In this document: piece by piece, positions 1 through 9,452 of the stretch
Numbering within the stretch: the stretch's first letter is position 1
Layout: every line of letters begins with the position of its first letter
Origin: Deinococcus rubellus
GTDB taxonomy: Bacteria; Deinococcota; Deinococci; Deinococcales; Deinococcaceae
Length of the DNA: 64,000 bases
Direction of reading: 5' to 3'
Assembly: GCF_025244745.1 (NCBI RefSeq)
Contig: NZ_CP104213.1
Coordinates: 2,866,501-2,930,500, forward strand
Notes under the pieces: model-generated
Database searches by the model: none
What the model saw: only the letters and a program-made list of their open reading frames with translations
Told to the model about the DNA's origin: nothing
Translations under genes and position numbers: made by a program

Positions 1-482
1 TCCCGCTTGACGGTGGCCGTCTTGACCTGCCCTTCAAGCGGACGGTGGAACGTGCAGCGCACGTTCCCAATCTTGGAGAGGTCGACCTTCCCAGAATCTT
101 CCAGGGGCATCGCCCCCGTCTTACCCGCTTGCGGGTAAGTAAAGGAGTCGTAGTGGTTGCGCCCTTTGAACCTCGGATACCCGGCAGTCTGTTTTGCCTT
201 GACCCGCCGAAAGAATCCCTTGAAGGATTTGTCCAGCCGCTCTATGACGTCCTGCAACACCTGGGAGTGGATTCCCTTGTACTCCGGCAGGTCGGCCTTG
301 ATTTCAGTCAGGGCGCGTTTCTGTTCGTAGTAGCGGACCGAGACGCCGCTTTTCTTGTAGGCTCCCCTGCGTTCCTCAAGGGCCGCGTTGTACAACTGGC
401 GGCACAGGTACAGCGTGGTATCCAACGCCTTCTCCTGCGTGACGTTCGGGAACAGCCTATATTTCATGGCCTTAAACCCCAT
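1..482 (-). CDS. tnpB: TnpB RNA-guided nuclease, N-terminal part (runs off window)
   Basis: About 160 N-terminal residues are readable without a stop. The opening KYRLFPN, followed by the QLYNAALEERR helix and RFKGRNHYDSF, is the helix-turn-helix start of OrfB/TnpB proteins of IS605 elements. The RuvC-like catalytic motifs and zinc finger would lie beyond the left edge. The start taken here is the ATG at 482, which overlaps the end of tnpA by 11 bases; an internal ATG at 467 is the alternative. Family knowledge: TnpB is an omega-RNA-guided DNA endonuclease that helps the element persist. Whether this copy is full length cannot be seen. Confidence 0.85.
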   Translation of the reverse strand, partial: MGFKAMKYRLFPNVTQEKALDTTLYLCRQLYNAALEERRGAYKKSGVSVRYYEQKRALTEIKADLPEYKGIHSQVLQDVIERLDKSFKGFFRRVKAKQTAGYPRFKGRNHYDSFTYPQAGKTGAMPLEDSGKVDLSKIGNVRCTFHRPLEGQVKTATVKR

Positions 483-822
483 CGTCTTCCACCTGCCCTT
501 TGCGCTGCCCTTCGATGTACCGCTGAATCACCTCGGGGAACTCCTGAAGGAGAAGCCGAGCTGAGACGCCCTTCAGAATCTTGGCGATGTCGGACGGTGC
601 CCATTTCGGTGGGCAGGACACGAACACATGCACGTGGTCCGGCATGACCTCCATGCCCCGGATGAGCCAATCCCGTTCAGCGCAGGTAGCCGTGAAAATC
701 TCCATCAGGCGGTCACGGGACGGGCCGAAGAACGAACGACGGCGGTATTTCGGCGTGAACACCAGATGGTAGTTCAAATTGAAGTGTGCATGTCGTGTTG
801 AACGCTCTCCGACCATATGCAC
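472..822 (-). CDS. tnpA: IS200/IS605 TnpA (Y1 transposase) lacking the catalytic-tyrosine segment
   Basis: The 116-residue product has the REP/HUH fold signature: NYHLVFTPKYRR near residues 17-29 and the HUH pair H63/H65 in MPDHVHVFV. Family members are about 130-140 residues and carry a segment of about 25 residues (LWGG, a W, then S-Y, TV) with the nucleophilic tyrosine just before the final helix. Here EFP is joined directly to EVIQRYIEGQ, so that segment and its tyrosine are absent while the frame is kept. The remaining Y in QRYIE belongs to the final helix, not to the active site. The gene reads as an in-frame deletion derivative, probably unable to cut DNA. It overlaps tnpB. Confidence 0.8.
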   Translation of the reverse strand: MHMVGERSTRHAHFNLNYHLVFTPKYRRRSFFGPSRDRLMEIFTATCAERDWLIRGMEVMPDHVHVFVSCPPKWAPSDIAKILKGVSARLLLQEFPEVIQRYIEGQRKGQVEDDGV

Positions 823-875
823 ATGGTAGCAGATAAACCACTAGATTTCTAGCCCGTGCGGTGCTTTAGCTTTGC

Positions 876-922
876 GGCACCTGCGGTGCCGAGGGCTTAT
901 ATCCCCGCCCTGAAGGACGGGG
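876..922. repeat. Two hairpins at the IS605 left end
   Basis: Hairpin one (876-890) pairs GGCACC with GGTGCC around a 3-base loop. Hairpin two (903-922) pairs CCCCG-CC with GG-CGGGG around TGAA, with one mismatch. Both lie upstream of tnpA, where Y1 transposases bind structured single-stranded ends. A small palindrome, CTAGATTTCTAG, lies at 841-852. Confidence 0.55.
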
Positions 923-1033
923 GATGACGCCCTTTTCTCTAAGCCTGCGCCACCTACACACGAGCCTTCGCTGCCCCTGAGCGCGAAGGCTTTTTGCTGG
1001 GCGGCGGCGGTAGGAATCCTGGCGGTCAGGCGA

Positions 1034-1273
1034 TCAGCCAACCAGAACGCCAGCGAAGAATTGTGCCTGGCCAGATCGCTGACCCGCCGAAGTGGTGGAA
1101 GCAGCCCTGGCGCAGTCTGGTCACCCACCGGGCTGCGACGGCTGGAGAGCTGGCTCGGGCCGGACGCGGCAAAACCCCGCCGGATTTACCATGTAGTCGC
1201 CGAAGCTGGAGAGAAGGAATTAAGGGCGCACTTAAGGAAAAAGCTGCTAGCAATCTGCCCGGAAAAGTTTTAG
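1034..1273 (+). pseudogene. Decayed PadR-like regulator fragment
   Basis: One open stretch without a convincing start reads RRSGGSSPGAVW, then LRRLESW, then KPRRIYHVVAEAGEKEL. This matches the order of the winged-helix end of PadR regulators (GG..SPGA-Y, L-RLE, PRR-Y-LT-AG). The N-terminal recognition helix is not found in this frame; the frame closes with a stop at 1010 upstream, and the other frames show nothing better. I infer a remnant of a regulator gene that may once have controlled the acyl-CoA dehydrogenase downstream. Weak similarity, so the call is tentative. I see nothing in 931-1033. Confidence 0.35.
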
Positions 1274-1286
1274 ACTGAGTACAAGC
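1268..1286 (+). promoter_or_regulatory. Candidate promoter/operator of the acyl-CoA dehydrogenase
   Basis: TTTTAGACTGAGTACAAGC contains a TAGACT -10-like box (1271-1276) inside the imperfect palindrome TTAGACT-G-AGTACAA. A near copy, TTTTAGACTCAGTTCAAAG, lies upstream of fadB at 47345-47363. The sharing between two beta-oxidation genes suggests a common regulator; no -35 box is obvious. Confidence 0.35.
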
Positions 1287-1358
1287 AACCACGCCACAAT
1301 TCGCCCCGTTCTCTTCCCCGTTCAGCTTCCGCCCCACTCAGCCCAGGAGGATTTACCC

Positions 1359-3185
<1,827 letters not shown>

Positions 3186-3203
3186 AACTCAGTTTGACTC
3201 GAT

Positions 3204-3236
3204 CGGTCTCCGCCTGTGGGTGGGGGCCGCTTTTTT
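3204..3236 (+). terminator. Rho-independent terminator of the acyl-CoA dehydrogenase
   Basis: An 11-pair stem (3204-3214 with 3219-3229, including three G-T pairs) encloses a TGTG loop and is followed by C and six T (3231-3236). It lies 19 bases after the stop codon. Confidence 0.75.
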
Positions 3237-3259
3237 CTTGTGTATTGGGCCAGCTCCGG

Positions 3260-3450
3260 CACAATACGGAGCGTCAGGTCCAACCCAGGTCACCAAGCCA
3301 GTGCTTTTTTCAGGTCCACCCAAGACCGAATCCTAGATCTGGCCGACCTGGGGCCTTTCTCTTGACACTGAACCCTATCCGAGGCACCAGGCCTGGACCA
3401 CAAGAAGAGTGCTGAGAAAGCTGCGCCTGACGATATCGCCCAGGAGGTAC
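3260..3450 (+). ncRNA. Candidate IS110 bridge RNA
   Basis: In IS110-group elements the structured bridge RNA is transcribed from the leader between the left end and the transposase gene. This stretch is non-coding and has self-complementary blocks (AGGTCC and GGTCC early, GGACC at about 3395, and CCAGGCCTGG). It also contains AACCCTATC at 3371-3379, repeated exactly at 4495-4503 immediately after the transposase stop, as expected for a donor guide matching the right end. Boundaries are approximate and the fold was not computed. Confidence 0.4.
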
Positions 3451-3453
3451 GTC

Positions 3454-4494
3454 ATGTTGGTTCTCGGAATTGATGTTGGAAAACGTGAGCTGTTTGCCTG
3501 TCTGCAGAATGGATCAACGTCACCACCCGCTATCCTCGGCCGTCGAGGTCCAGTCGCCAATACAGCTGCCGGATTGGCGCAGCTGGCGACTTGGGTGGAG
3601 AAGCAAGCCAAAGGAGACAGAGTACAGGTGGTCATGGAAGCGACCAACGTGTACTGGGAGCGTTCAGCGCATCATTTTCACCGTGTCGGTTTCCAGGTGA
3701 GCGTGGTCAACCCTGCTCAGATCAAATATTTTGCCCGGTCGGTCTTGCGCCGTGGCAAGACCGACGCCATGGATGCTGAAATCATCGCGCGGTACGGCCT
3801 CGTGATGCGGCCAACAACTTGGACGCCCCCGGCTCAGGTCATGATCGAGCTCAAACAATTGACGCGAGAACGGGAGACGGTGCTGGCCCGACGGACTCAG
3901 GAGAACAACCACCTGATCGCTTTGAGAGATGCGGAGCACGCCTCGCCAGTGGCTCTTTCTCTGTCTCAGGGGCGCCTGGAACTGCTCCAGCGCCAGGTCA
4001 ATGAAATTGAAGCAGCCTTGAAAGCGCTTGTCCAGCAGGATGTTCATCTGACGCAGCAACTGAAGTTGCTGCGGAGTGTTCCTGGATTCGCGTTGATCTC
4101 GGCCATCACGGTCATCGCGGAAACAGAGGGCTTTGCCCGGTTGACGACCGGGAAGGAAATTTCAGCGGCAGCAGGAATGGCTCCAGCGCCGCAGCAGTCG
4201 GGCGCACGTCAGGGTCGAGGTAGGATTTCCAAAACAGGGAATGCCAGACTGCGGCGGATTGCATATCTTTCCGCCCTGGGCGCATCAAAATCGCATAGCC
4301 GCTTACGGACGTATTACCGCGGGATGAGGGATTCGGGGAAGCCCGCCAAAGTGGCTTTGATCGCCCTGGGGCGCAAACTGCTGTGTATCGGATTGGCGGT
4401 CATACGATCCGGACAGCCGTACGATGACGGGTTTCTTCTTCCCCGCGTCGGTGCTGGCCCAACGCCAATGCGGGACTTGACAGCAGCCCTATGA
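3454..4494 (+). CDS. IS110-family transposase (bridge-RNA recombinase)
   Basis: The 346-residue product has the RuvC-like N-terminal DEDD set D7 (LGIDVGK), E62 (VMEATNVYW), D104 and D107 (GKTDAMDAE). The C-terminal Transposase_20 domain opens with RSVPGFALISAI and carries the candidate nucleophile S249 in PQQSGARQGRGRISKTGN. A coiled-coil segment lies between them (about residues 125-195). All key residues are present, so the enzyme looks intact. The ATG at 3454 is chosen over an earlier in-frame start at 3409 because AGGAGG ends 6 bases before it. Known family activity: RNA-guided DNA recombination joining element ends to a target. Confidence 0.93.
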   Translation: MLVLGIDVGKRELFACLQNGSTSPPAILGRRGPVANTAAGLAQLATWVEKQAKGDRVQVVMEATNVYWERSAHHFHRVGFQVSVVNPAQIKYFARSVLRRGKTDAMDAEIIARYGLVMRPTTWTPPAQVMIELKQLTRERETVLARRTQENNHLIALRDAEHASPVALSLSQGRLELLQRQVNEIEAALKALVQQDVHLTQQLKLLRSVPGFALISAITVIAETEGFARLTTGKEISAAAGMAPAPQQSGARQGRGRISKTGNARLRRIAYLSALGASKSHSRLRTYYRGMRDSGKPAKVALIALGRKLLCIGLAVIRSGQPYDDGFLLPRVGAGPTPMRDLTAAL

Positions 4495-4549
4495 AACCCT
4501 ATCTATGGTTCTGGCAGGCACCTCCGGCCAGCCCAGGAAGCTGTCCTGA

Positions 4550-4723
4550 TTGCGGCTGAGCTGCTGGCGCGGAGCCACGTCACTGGGCAGGCTGAGTGAA
4601 GCGGGACAGAAAATCACTGTCCTGGCGCAGAGCGCGGGCAGCGGCAAGGTCGGTGACGCGCTGACACTCAAGCTGAATCTGGGTCATGCCCACACGCTTT
4701 CAGTGGGCGAGGGGGCAGGCTGA
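4550..4723 (+). pseudogene. 3' remnant of an unidentified gene beside the IS110 element
   Basis: A frame without a start codon, beginning after a stop at 4547, encodes LSEAGQKITVLAQSAG, then GKVGDALTLKLNLGHAH, and ends at 4721-4723. Composition looks protein-like, but I recognise no family. A different frame just upstream (about 4515-4600) also looks coding (AVLIAAELLARSH), consistent with a frameshifted remnant. The gap between the IS110 end and 4793 holds nothing else except the promoter of the next gene. Confidence 0.25.
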
Positions 4724-4779
4724 AAGACGCACGGGGGTCTGCCACTCCCCTGCCCCTGCTTTATTTTATCCGCCGACGC

Positions 4780-4785
4780 TACACT
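4780..4785 (+). promoter_or_regulatory. -10 box, probably leaderless
   Basis: TACACT ends 8 bases before the ATG at 4794, so transcription would start at or very near the start codon. No ribosome site is visible in that gap. Confidence 0.5.
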
Positions 4786-4793
4786 CGCGTCAG

Positions 4794-5288
4794 ATGAAGC
4801 TCCTGACCCTGGTTGCCACCGCCCTCCTCAGCGCCGCACCCGCGCTGGCCGCGCCGCTCAGTGTTGCCCTGTCCAGCACCGACCCGGCCCTCAAGTGCGG
4901 CGCGAAGACGACCCCGACCCTGACCTTTTCCGGCACACCGCCCAGCGGTACCAAGCGCTACGCCGCCATCTTCTGGGACCAGATGCCCAGGGCGCTCAGC
5001 GGCAGGTGGCTGGTGTTCGATCTGCCGCTGAGCACCAAGAGCCTGACGCCCATGCCCGCTGCCCAGCTCAACGTGGCGGGCGGCAAGGCGGCCACCAACG
5101 AGGCGGGGCAGGCAGGCTACAGCGCGATTTGCAGCCGAGGCCAGCACGACATCTACATTGACTTCTACGCCATCGACACAGCCTCGCTGAACCTGCCTGC
5201 CGGAGCGCCCTTGCAGCAGGTTCATGCCGCCATCAAGCGCCACAAGCTGCTGGAAACCAAGGCCCACCTGAGTTGGCCGCTCAAGTGA
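4794..5288 (+). CDS. Secreted YbhB/YbcL-type PEBP-like protein
   Basis: The 164-residue product starts with a clear signal peptide (KLLTLVATALLSAAPALA), cut after about residue 19. The mature part follows the PEBP/YbhB pattern: TPTLTFSGTPPSGTKRYAAIFWDQM, W-LVFDLP, then a G-H-IYIDFYAID strand and a final helix AAIKRHKLLETKAHLSWPLK. The family binds anionic ligands such as phospholipids; no bacterial function is settled. The phosphate-pocket D-H-R residues of classical PEBP are only partly kept (D in WDQM, H in QHDIY). The stop overlaps the GTG start of the next gene (GTGA), so the two are translationally coupled. Confidence 0.75.
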   Translation: MKLLTLVATALLSAAPALAAPLSVALSSTDPALKCGAKTTPTLTFSGTPPSGTKRYAAIFWDQMPRALSGRWLVFDLPLSTKSLTPMPAAQLNVAGGKAATNEAGQAGYSAICSRGQHDIYIDFYAIDTASLNLPAGAPLQQVHAAIKRHKLLETKAHLSWPLK

Positions 5289-6427
5289 GGGCGGCTGCCC
5301 TGTTGCTGGCCGGGGGACTGCTGATCGGGGGATTGCCCGGCAGTCTGGCGACCTCCAGCGCGAAGCCTCCGGCCAGCACCACTGCCAAACGCCCCACACC
5401 AAAGCCGACTGCGCCCAGACCAACCGGGCCGCTCAACATCTACGCCCACGCCAGGGCCGGGATGTTCAGCCCCGCCGTGAAGGGCGCGCTGACGCGGGTG
5501 TACGTGCCCAACGGCAAGGACAACACCGTCAGCGTGATCGACCCGCACACCTTCAAGGTGCTGTGGACCTTCAAGGTGGACAAGGAGCCGCAGCACGTCG
5601 TCCCGTCACATGACCTCAAGCGCCTGTGGGTCGCCAGTGACCAGGGGCGGCAGTCGTTGACGCCGATTGACCCGGCGACCAGTCGGCCCGGCCAGGCGGT
5701 ACCCACGCTCGATCCGTACAACCTGTATTTCACGCCCGACGGTCGGCACGCGGTGGTGGTGGCCGAGAACGAGCAGAAGCTGGATTTCGTCGATCCACAC
5801 ACCATCAAACCGCAGTTCAGCCTCAAGGTGCCGTGCAAGGGCATCAACCACATGGATTTCAGCCCCAGCGGGCAATCGGTGCTGGCGGCCTGCGAATTCA
5901 GCGGCGACCTGCTGCACATCGATTTTGCCGGACGCAAGGTGATGGGGTCACTGCACATCGGCGGCATGCCCCAGGACGTGAAGCTCTCGCCCGACGGCCA
6001 GGTGTACTACGTGGCCGACATGATGGCCAACGGGGTGTACCTGATCGACGCCAGCGGCCCGGTGCCGAAAAAGCTCGGCTTCATCGCCACTGGCAAAGGG
6101 GCGCATGGGCTGTATCCCAGCCGCGACGCCACCCGGCTGTTTATCTCCAACCGGGGCGAGGGCAGCGTCAGCGTGCTGGACTTTGCCACCCGGAAATTGA
6201 TCGCCAAGTGGAAGATTCCCGGCGGCGGCAGTCCCGACATGGGCAGCGTCTCGCCGGACGGCAAGCAACTCTGGCTCTCGGGACGCTACAGTGACGTGGT
6301 GTACGTGTTCGATACCCGGAGTGGCAAAGTTCTCAAGATCATCAAGGTGGGCAAGGGACCGCACGGCCTGACCTATTTTCCGCAGCCGGGGCGCTACTCG
6401 CTGGGGCATACCGACAACTACAGGTAA
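5285..6427 (+). CDS. Secreted YVTN-type beta-propeller protein
   Basis: About 380 residues. The GTG at 5285 shares the GTGA overlap with the preceding stop and gives a compact signal peptide (RAAALLLAGGLLIGG). After a Thr/Pro/Lys-rich linker (TAKRPTPKPTAPRPTG), about seven 40-residue blades follow, each ending in patterns such as VYVPNGKDNTVSVIDPHTFKV, VYYVADMMANGVYLID or LFISNRGEGSVSVLDFATRK. These are the YVTN/lactonase-like repeats of surface and periplasmic propellers. No catalytic or metal motif stands out, so a binding or scaffold role is the safest reading. It is coupled to the PEBP gene and followed 68 bases later by a protein kinase. Confidence 0.8.
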   Translation: MRAAALLLAGGLLIGGLPGSLATSSAKPPASTTAKRPTPKPTAPRPTGPLNIYAHARAGMFSPAVKGALTRVYVPNGKDNTVSVIDPHTFKVLWTFKVDKEPQHVVPSHDLKRLWVASDQGRQSLTPIDPATSRPGQAVPTLDPYNLYFTPDGRHAVVVAENEQKLDFVDPHTIKPQFSLKVPCKGINHMDFSPSGQSVLAACEFSGDLLHIDFAGRKVMGSLHIGGMPQDVKLSPDGQVYYVADMMANGVYLIDASGPVPKKLGFIATGKGAHGLYPSRDATRLFISNRGEGSVSVLDFATRKLIAKWKIPGGGSPDMGSVSPDGKQLWLSGRYSDVVYVFDTRSGKVLKIIKVGKGPHGLTYFPQPGRYSLGHTDNYR

Positions 6428-6495
6428 ACTGACCGGCCAATCAGATTGTACGGGCTGGAATGTTCTCTGTCAGAAGCAGCAGGGTAAGGTGAAGA

Positions 6496-7233
6496 ATGTC
6501 GCTTGCAGGGACCCGAGTGGCCGGACATTACACCTTGCTGCGCCCGCTGGGGCAGGGGGCGTCGAGCCGGGTGTATCTGGCGGTGGGCGACGACGGCCGG
6601 GCCTACACCGTCAAGCTGTTTACTGCCGGACTCTCGGCCCACGCCGAGCGCGAGGCGCGCATGAAGGTGCGCGCGCCGCATCTGGCCGAGGTGGTGGCAC
6701 TGGGCGAGGTCGCAGGCCAGTCTGCCGTGGTCCTGCGCTTCAGCCGGGGAAGCGAGCTGTTCAGGCGCTACCGTGCCCGCCCGGCCCTGACCCACGAGCA
6801 CCAGGCCTACCTGCGAACCCTCAGCGACGTACTCGAAGCCCTGGCAGCCATGCACTCGGGCGGCTGGCTGCACCGCGACGTCAAGGCCGACAACATCCTG
6901 GTGCAGCCCAGCGGCGAGGCGCAACTTCTCGACTACGACCTCTCGGGGCCGCTCTATGAACAGTTCGACGCGCCGCTGCGCATCGGCACGGCAGCCTTTC
7001 AGTCGCCCGAAGCCCAGCGCGGCGAGTCGCTGGGACCGCAGAGCGATCTCTACAGCATGGGCGTGCTGCTCTACTGGGGCCTGTGCGGGGCGCTGCCCGA
7101 CGGTCCCCACCCCCATTTCAGTGCCGGGCCGCTGGGCAGGCTGTGCCGCCGCCTGCTCGACCCCGACCCGGCGAGCAGGCCCGGCGACGCCGCCCAGGTG
7201 CGGAGCGAATTGCTGGCCCTGGGTCTGGACTGA
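6496..7233 (+). CDS. Hanks-type serine/threonine protein kinase, single-domain
   Basis: The 245-residue product is almost only a kinase domain: glycine loop LGQGASSRVY (19-27), ATP-anchoring K40 (YTVK), catalytic loop LHRDVKADN with D128 and N133, metal-binding D146 in a DYD that replaces the usual DFG, and SPE (170-172) replacing APE. There is no membrane helix, PASTA or other sensor domain, so it should be cytosolic. The catalytic Lys/Asp/Asn/Asp are all present, so activity is plausible. A TAAGGT box 5 bases before the ATG could be a leaderless -10 or act as a weak ribosome site. The partner is unknown; the nearest candidates are exported proteins, which it could not reach after export. 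Confidence 0.88.
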   Translation: MSLAGTRVAGHYTLLRPLGQGASSRVYLAVGDDGRAYTVKLFTAGLSAHAEREARMKVRAPHLAEVVALGEVAGQSAVVLRFSRGSELFRRYRARPALTHEHQAYLRTLSDVLEALAAMHSGGWLHRDVKADNILVQPSGEAQLLDYDLSGPLYEQFDAPLRIGTAAFQSPEAQRGESLGPQSDLYSMGVLLYWGLCGALPDGPHPHFSAGPLGRLCRRLLDPDPASRPGDAAQVRSELLALGLD

Positions 7234-7248
7234 GCGCCACTTTCAGTC

Positions 7249-7713
7249 CTACACGTACACCCGCGACACCGTTTCCGCCGTCATGGCCGGTTTGTCCTGC
7301 CCCTCAATTTCGATGGTGTTGAGGATGGTCAGTTGCCAGTAGCCCGCGCCCTGTTCGACCGACTGCAACACGCCCCGGCTGCGCAGGCGGCTGCCGACCC
7401 GCACCGGAGCGATGAAACGCACCCGGTTGAGGCCGTAATTGACGACCATCTTCGCGCCGTTCAGTGGCAGGCTGCCCCCGCTGTTGGCGAACTCGCCTGC
7501 CAGCAGGGACAAGGTCAGAAAACCGTGGGCAATCGGGCCGCCAAAGGGTGTCTGGGCGGCCTTTTGAGGGTCAATGTGAATGAACTGGTGGTCTCCGGTG
7601 GCGTCGGCAAAAGCGTTCACGCGCTCCTGGGTGATCGGCACCCACCCGGAGAGGGCGATCTGCTGGCCGATCAGATCCTGAAGCTGGCCGGGCAACCTCG
7701 CTTCGGCGCTCAT
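7249..7713 (-). CDS. MaoC-family (R)-specific enoyl-CoA hydratase
   Basis: The 154-residue hot-dog fold protein carries the hydratase motif FADATGDHQFIHIDPQKA at about residues 35-52, with the catalytic Asp/His pair, followed by FGGPIAHGFLTLSLL. The expected reaction is hydration of trans-2-enoyl-CoA to (R)-3-hydroxyacyl-CoA, as in the PhaJ/MaoC group. It lies 10 bases downstream of the SDR gene on the same strand, a pairing that fits a small acyl-CoA metabolic operon. The IS insertion at the SDR start now separates it from the original promoter, so its expression may be changed. Confidence 0.88.
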   Translation of the reverse strand: MSAEARLPGQLQDLIGQQIALSGWVPITQERVNAFADATGDHQFIHIDPQKAAQTPFGGPIAHGFLTLSLLAGEFANSGGSLPLNGAKMVVNYGLNRVRFIAPVRVGSRLRSRGVLQSVEQGAGYWQLTILNTIEIEGQDKPAMTAETVSRVYV

Positions 7714-8475
7714 CTCAGCCCACTCATATCAGCATTGCTCCACCGTCTACAGCGATATTCTGGCCGGTCATGAAGGCCGAGGCGTCGCTGCTCAGCAGCA
7801 GGGCCAGCCCCTTGAGGTCCTGGTCGTTGCCGATGCGGTGCAGCGGGGTGGCCGCCAGAATCCGCTCCATGCCGTAGTCGAGGGTGCCTTTTGTCATCTT
7901 GGTGGGAAAGTAGCCGGGGCAGATGCTGTTGACCGTGATGCCGTGCGGTGCCCACTCGGCAGCCAGCGTGCGGGTCAGGTTGACGACGCCGCCCTTGGAC
8001 GTGTTGTAGGCCAGTGTGGGAATCATGCCCATGCCGTTGCCCTGAAGTCCTGCCACCGAGGCCACGTTGACGATGCGCCCGGACTTGCGAGGCAGCATGG
8101 ACAGCTTGCCCACTGCCTGCGTCACCAGAAACAGCCCATTGAGGTTGAGATTGATAACTTTTTGCCACGCTTCCAGCGGGTGATCCTCGGTCTTTGCACC
8201 CCAGGTGGTTCCGGCGTTGTTCACCAGAATGTCAATCTGACCCCAGGCGTCCACAATCTGCTGCACCATCGGCTCCACCGTGTCGTACTCGGTCAGGTCG
8301 TTACGGATGATCATGGTCTCGACGCCCAGCGCCTCCAGGTGGGCCTTGGCCTCATCGAGTTCGTTTTGCTTGCGGGCGGTCAGCACCACCTTCGCACCGT
8401 ACTCGCCCAGCGCCTCAGCGATTTGCAGGCCCAGACCGCGCGAGCCTCCAGTGATGAGGGCGACTTTGCCGCTGA

Positions 8476-9452
8476 GAGGCTGTTTGAAGCCTACGGGATA
8501 GCAAATTCGCTAAGCTGCCCTGATGGATCGTCCGCTTTATCCCAGCGACCTCACAGATGCCCAGTGGAAACTCATTGAACCACTTTTGCCGCCGATAGGC
8601 GAGAGCACCTTCTGTGAAACCGTTCCCAGACGGGAAATCGTCAACGGGATTCGGTACGTTCTGCGAGGCGGCGTCCAGTGGCGAATGATGCCCCACGATC
8701 TGCCCAAGTGGGAAACGGTGTACTACCACCACAATCTCTGGTCGAAAACAGGCGTGTGGAAGGCCATCAATGCAGCGTTGGTGAAGATCGAGCGTGAACG
8801 CAAAGGGCGGAAGGCTCAGCCTTCCGCCGCTGTCGGTGATTCCCAGAGCGTCAAGACGACGCAAAAAAAGGGGATCGCGGCTGGGACGGCAACAAAAAGG
8901 TCAAAGGCCGCAAGCGCCACATCACGACGGATACGGACGGCAACCTGCTCGGTTGCCGCGTGACGACCGCGAACGTTGATGACCGTGAAGGTCTCAAGCT
9001 CGTCCTCAATACGTTCAAAGCGGACGCACCCTTCGTCAAAAAGCTCTACCTGGACGGAGGATACGGGGGTGGGCCTTTTAAAGCCTGGGCGAAAACCACC
9101 ACTGGGATTGAGGTTGAAGTGGTTCGTCGCCCCGATGAGGGCATCACCCTCATCGGGGGCATCGCCCAGTTGCCCACCAACACACCGACTGAAGAGCAGT
9201 TTCGATTGGCTGCGGAGATGGCACGGCGAGGCGAGAAGGGGTTCAAGGTGGTTCGCAAACGCTGGGTGGTGGAGCGAACCTTTGCCTGGCTCCTCACCTT
9301 CAGACGACTGAAGGTGGATTACGAGGAGTGTATGCCAATCTCCGAGGGCTTCATTTATGCGGCTGGGAGCTGTATTTTACTGAATAGGTTGTGCGCTTGA
9401 TGACGGGCGACGCACACGGTCATACCCCTAGAATCGGGCTTCAAACAGCCTC
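8476..9452 (+). mobile_element. IS5-family element, 977 bp, copy 1
   Basis: Perfect 16-bp inverted ends GAGGCTGTTTGAAGCC (8476-8491) and GGCTTCAAACAGCCTC (9437-9452) are flanked by a direct TGA at 8473-8475 and 9453-9455. A TNA target triplet is typical of the IS1031-like branch of IS5. The element carries one transposase gene with a frameshift and inserted into the SDR gene. A second copy with the same length and same encoded proteins lies inverted at 17398-18374. Confidence 0.93.
8523..9400 (+). CDS. IS5-family DDE transposase, two frames joined by -1 frameshift
   Basis: Frame one (8523-8963) begins MDRPLYPSDLTDAQWKLIEP and holds the N-terminal DUF4096-like domain plus the first Asp (VGDSQSVKTT). 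At the A7 run (about 8863-8869) a -1 slip leads into GDRGWDGNKKVKGRKRHI and on through YLDGGYGG (second Asp) and VVERTFAWLL (Glu), ending at 9400. Without the slip, frame one ends in an arginine-rich nonsense tail. IS5 relatives commonly use programmed slippage on such A runs, so this is probably natural rather than damage. Both copies in the window share it. Confidence 0.88.

Larger units (their letters stand above)
1..930 (-). mobile_element. IS200/IS605-family element, left part only
   Basis: Overlapping tnpA and tnpB genes on the minus strand mark an IS605-type single-strand transposon. The tnpA-proximal (left) end lies to the right, where two short hairpins at 876-890 and 903-922 resemble the structured ends recognised by Y1 transposases. 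The other end, including the omega-RNA region that normally overlaps the 3' end of tnpB, lies outside the window. The right limit of about 930 is an estimate, because these elements have no inverted repeats or target duplications to fix it. TnpA has lost its tyrosine segment, so autonomous movement looks unlikely. Confidence 0.75.
3237..4504 (+). mobile_element. IS110-family insertion sequence
   Basis: The element is recognised from its transposase and a 200-odd-base non-coding leader. IS110 elements lack inverted repeats, so the ends are inferred. The right end is placed at the CT of 4503-4504, because AACCCTAT just before it repeats a stretch of the leader (3371-3378) and IS110-group elements recombine at a CT-like dinucleotide core. 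The left end lies somewhere after the terminator T-run that ends at 3236, possibly near 3255. Confidence 0.7.

Noticed and set aside
8523..9400. Transposase frames as broken pseudogenes
   Set aside because: The frame change occurs on an A7 run in both identical copies, and the 915-bp element shows the same device on A6G. Programmed -1 slippage is usual in these IS5 groups.
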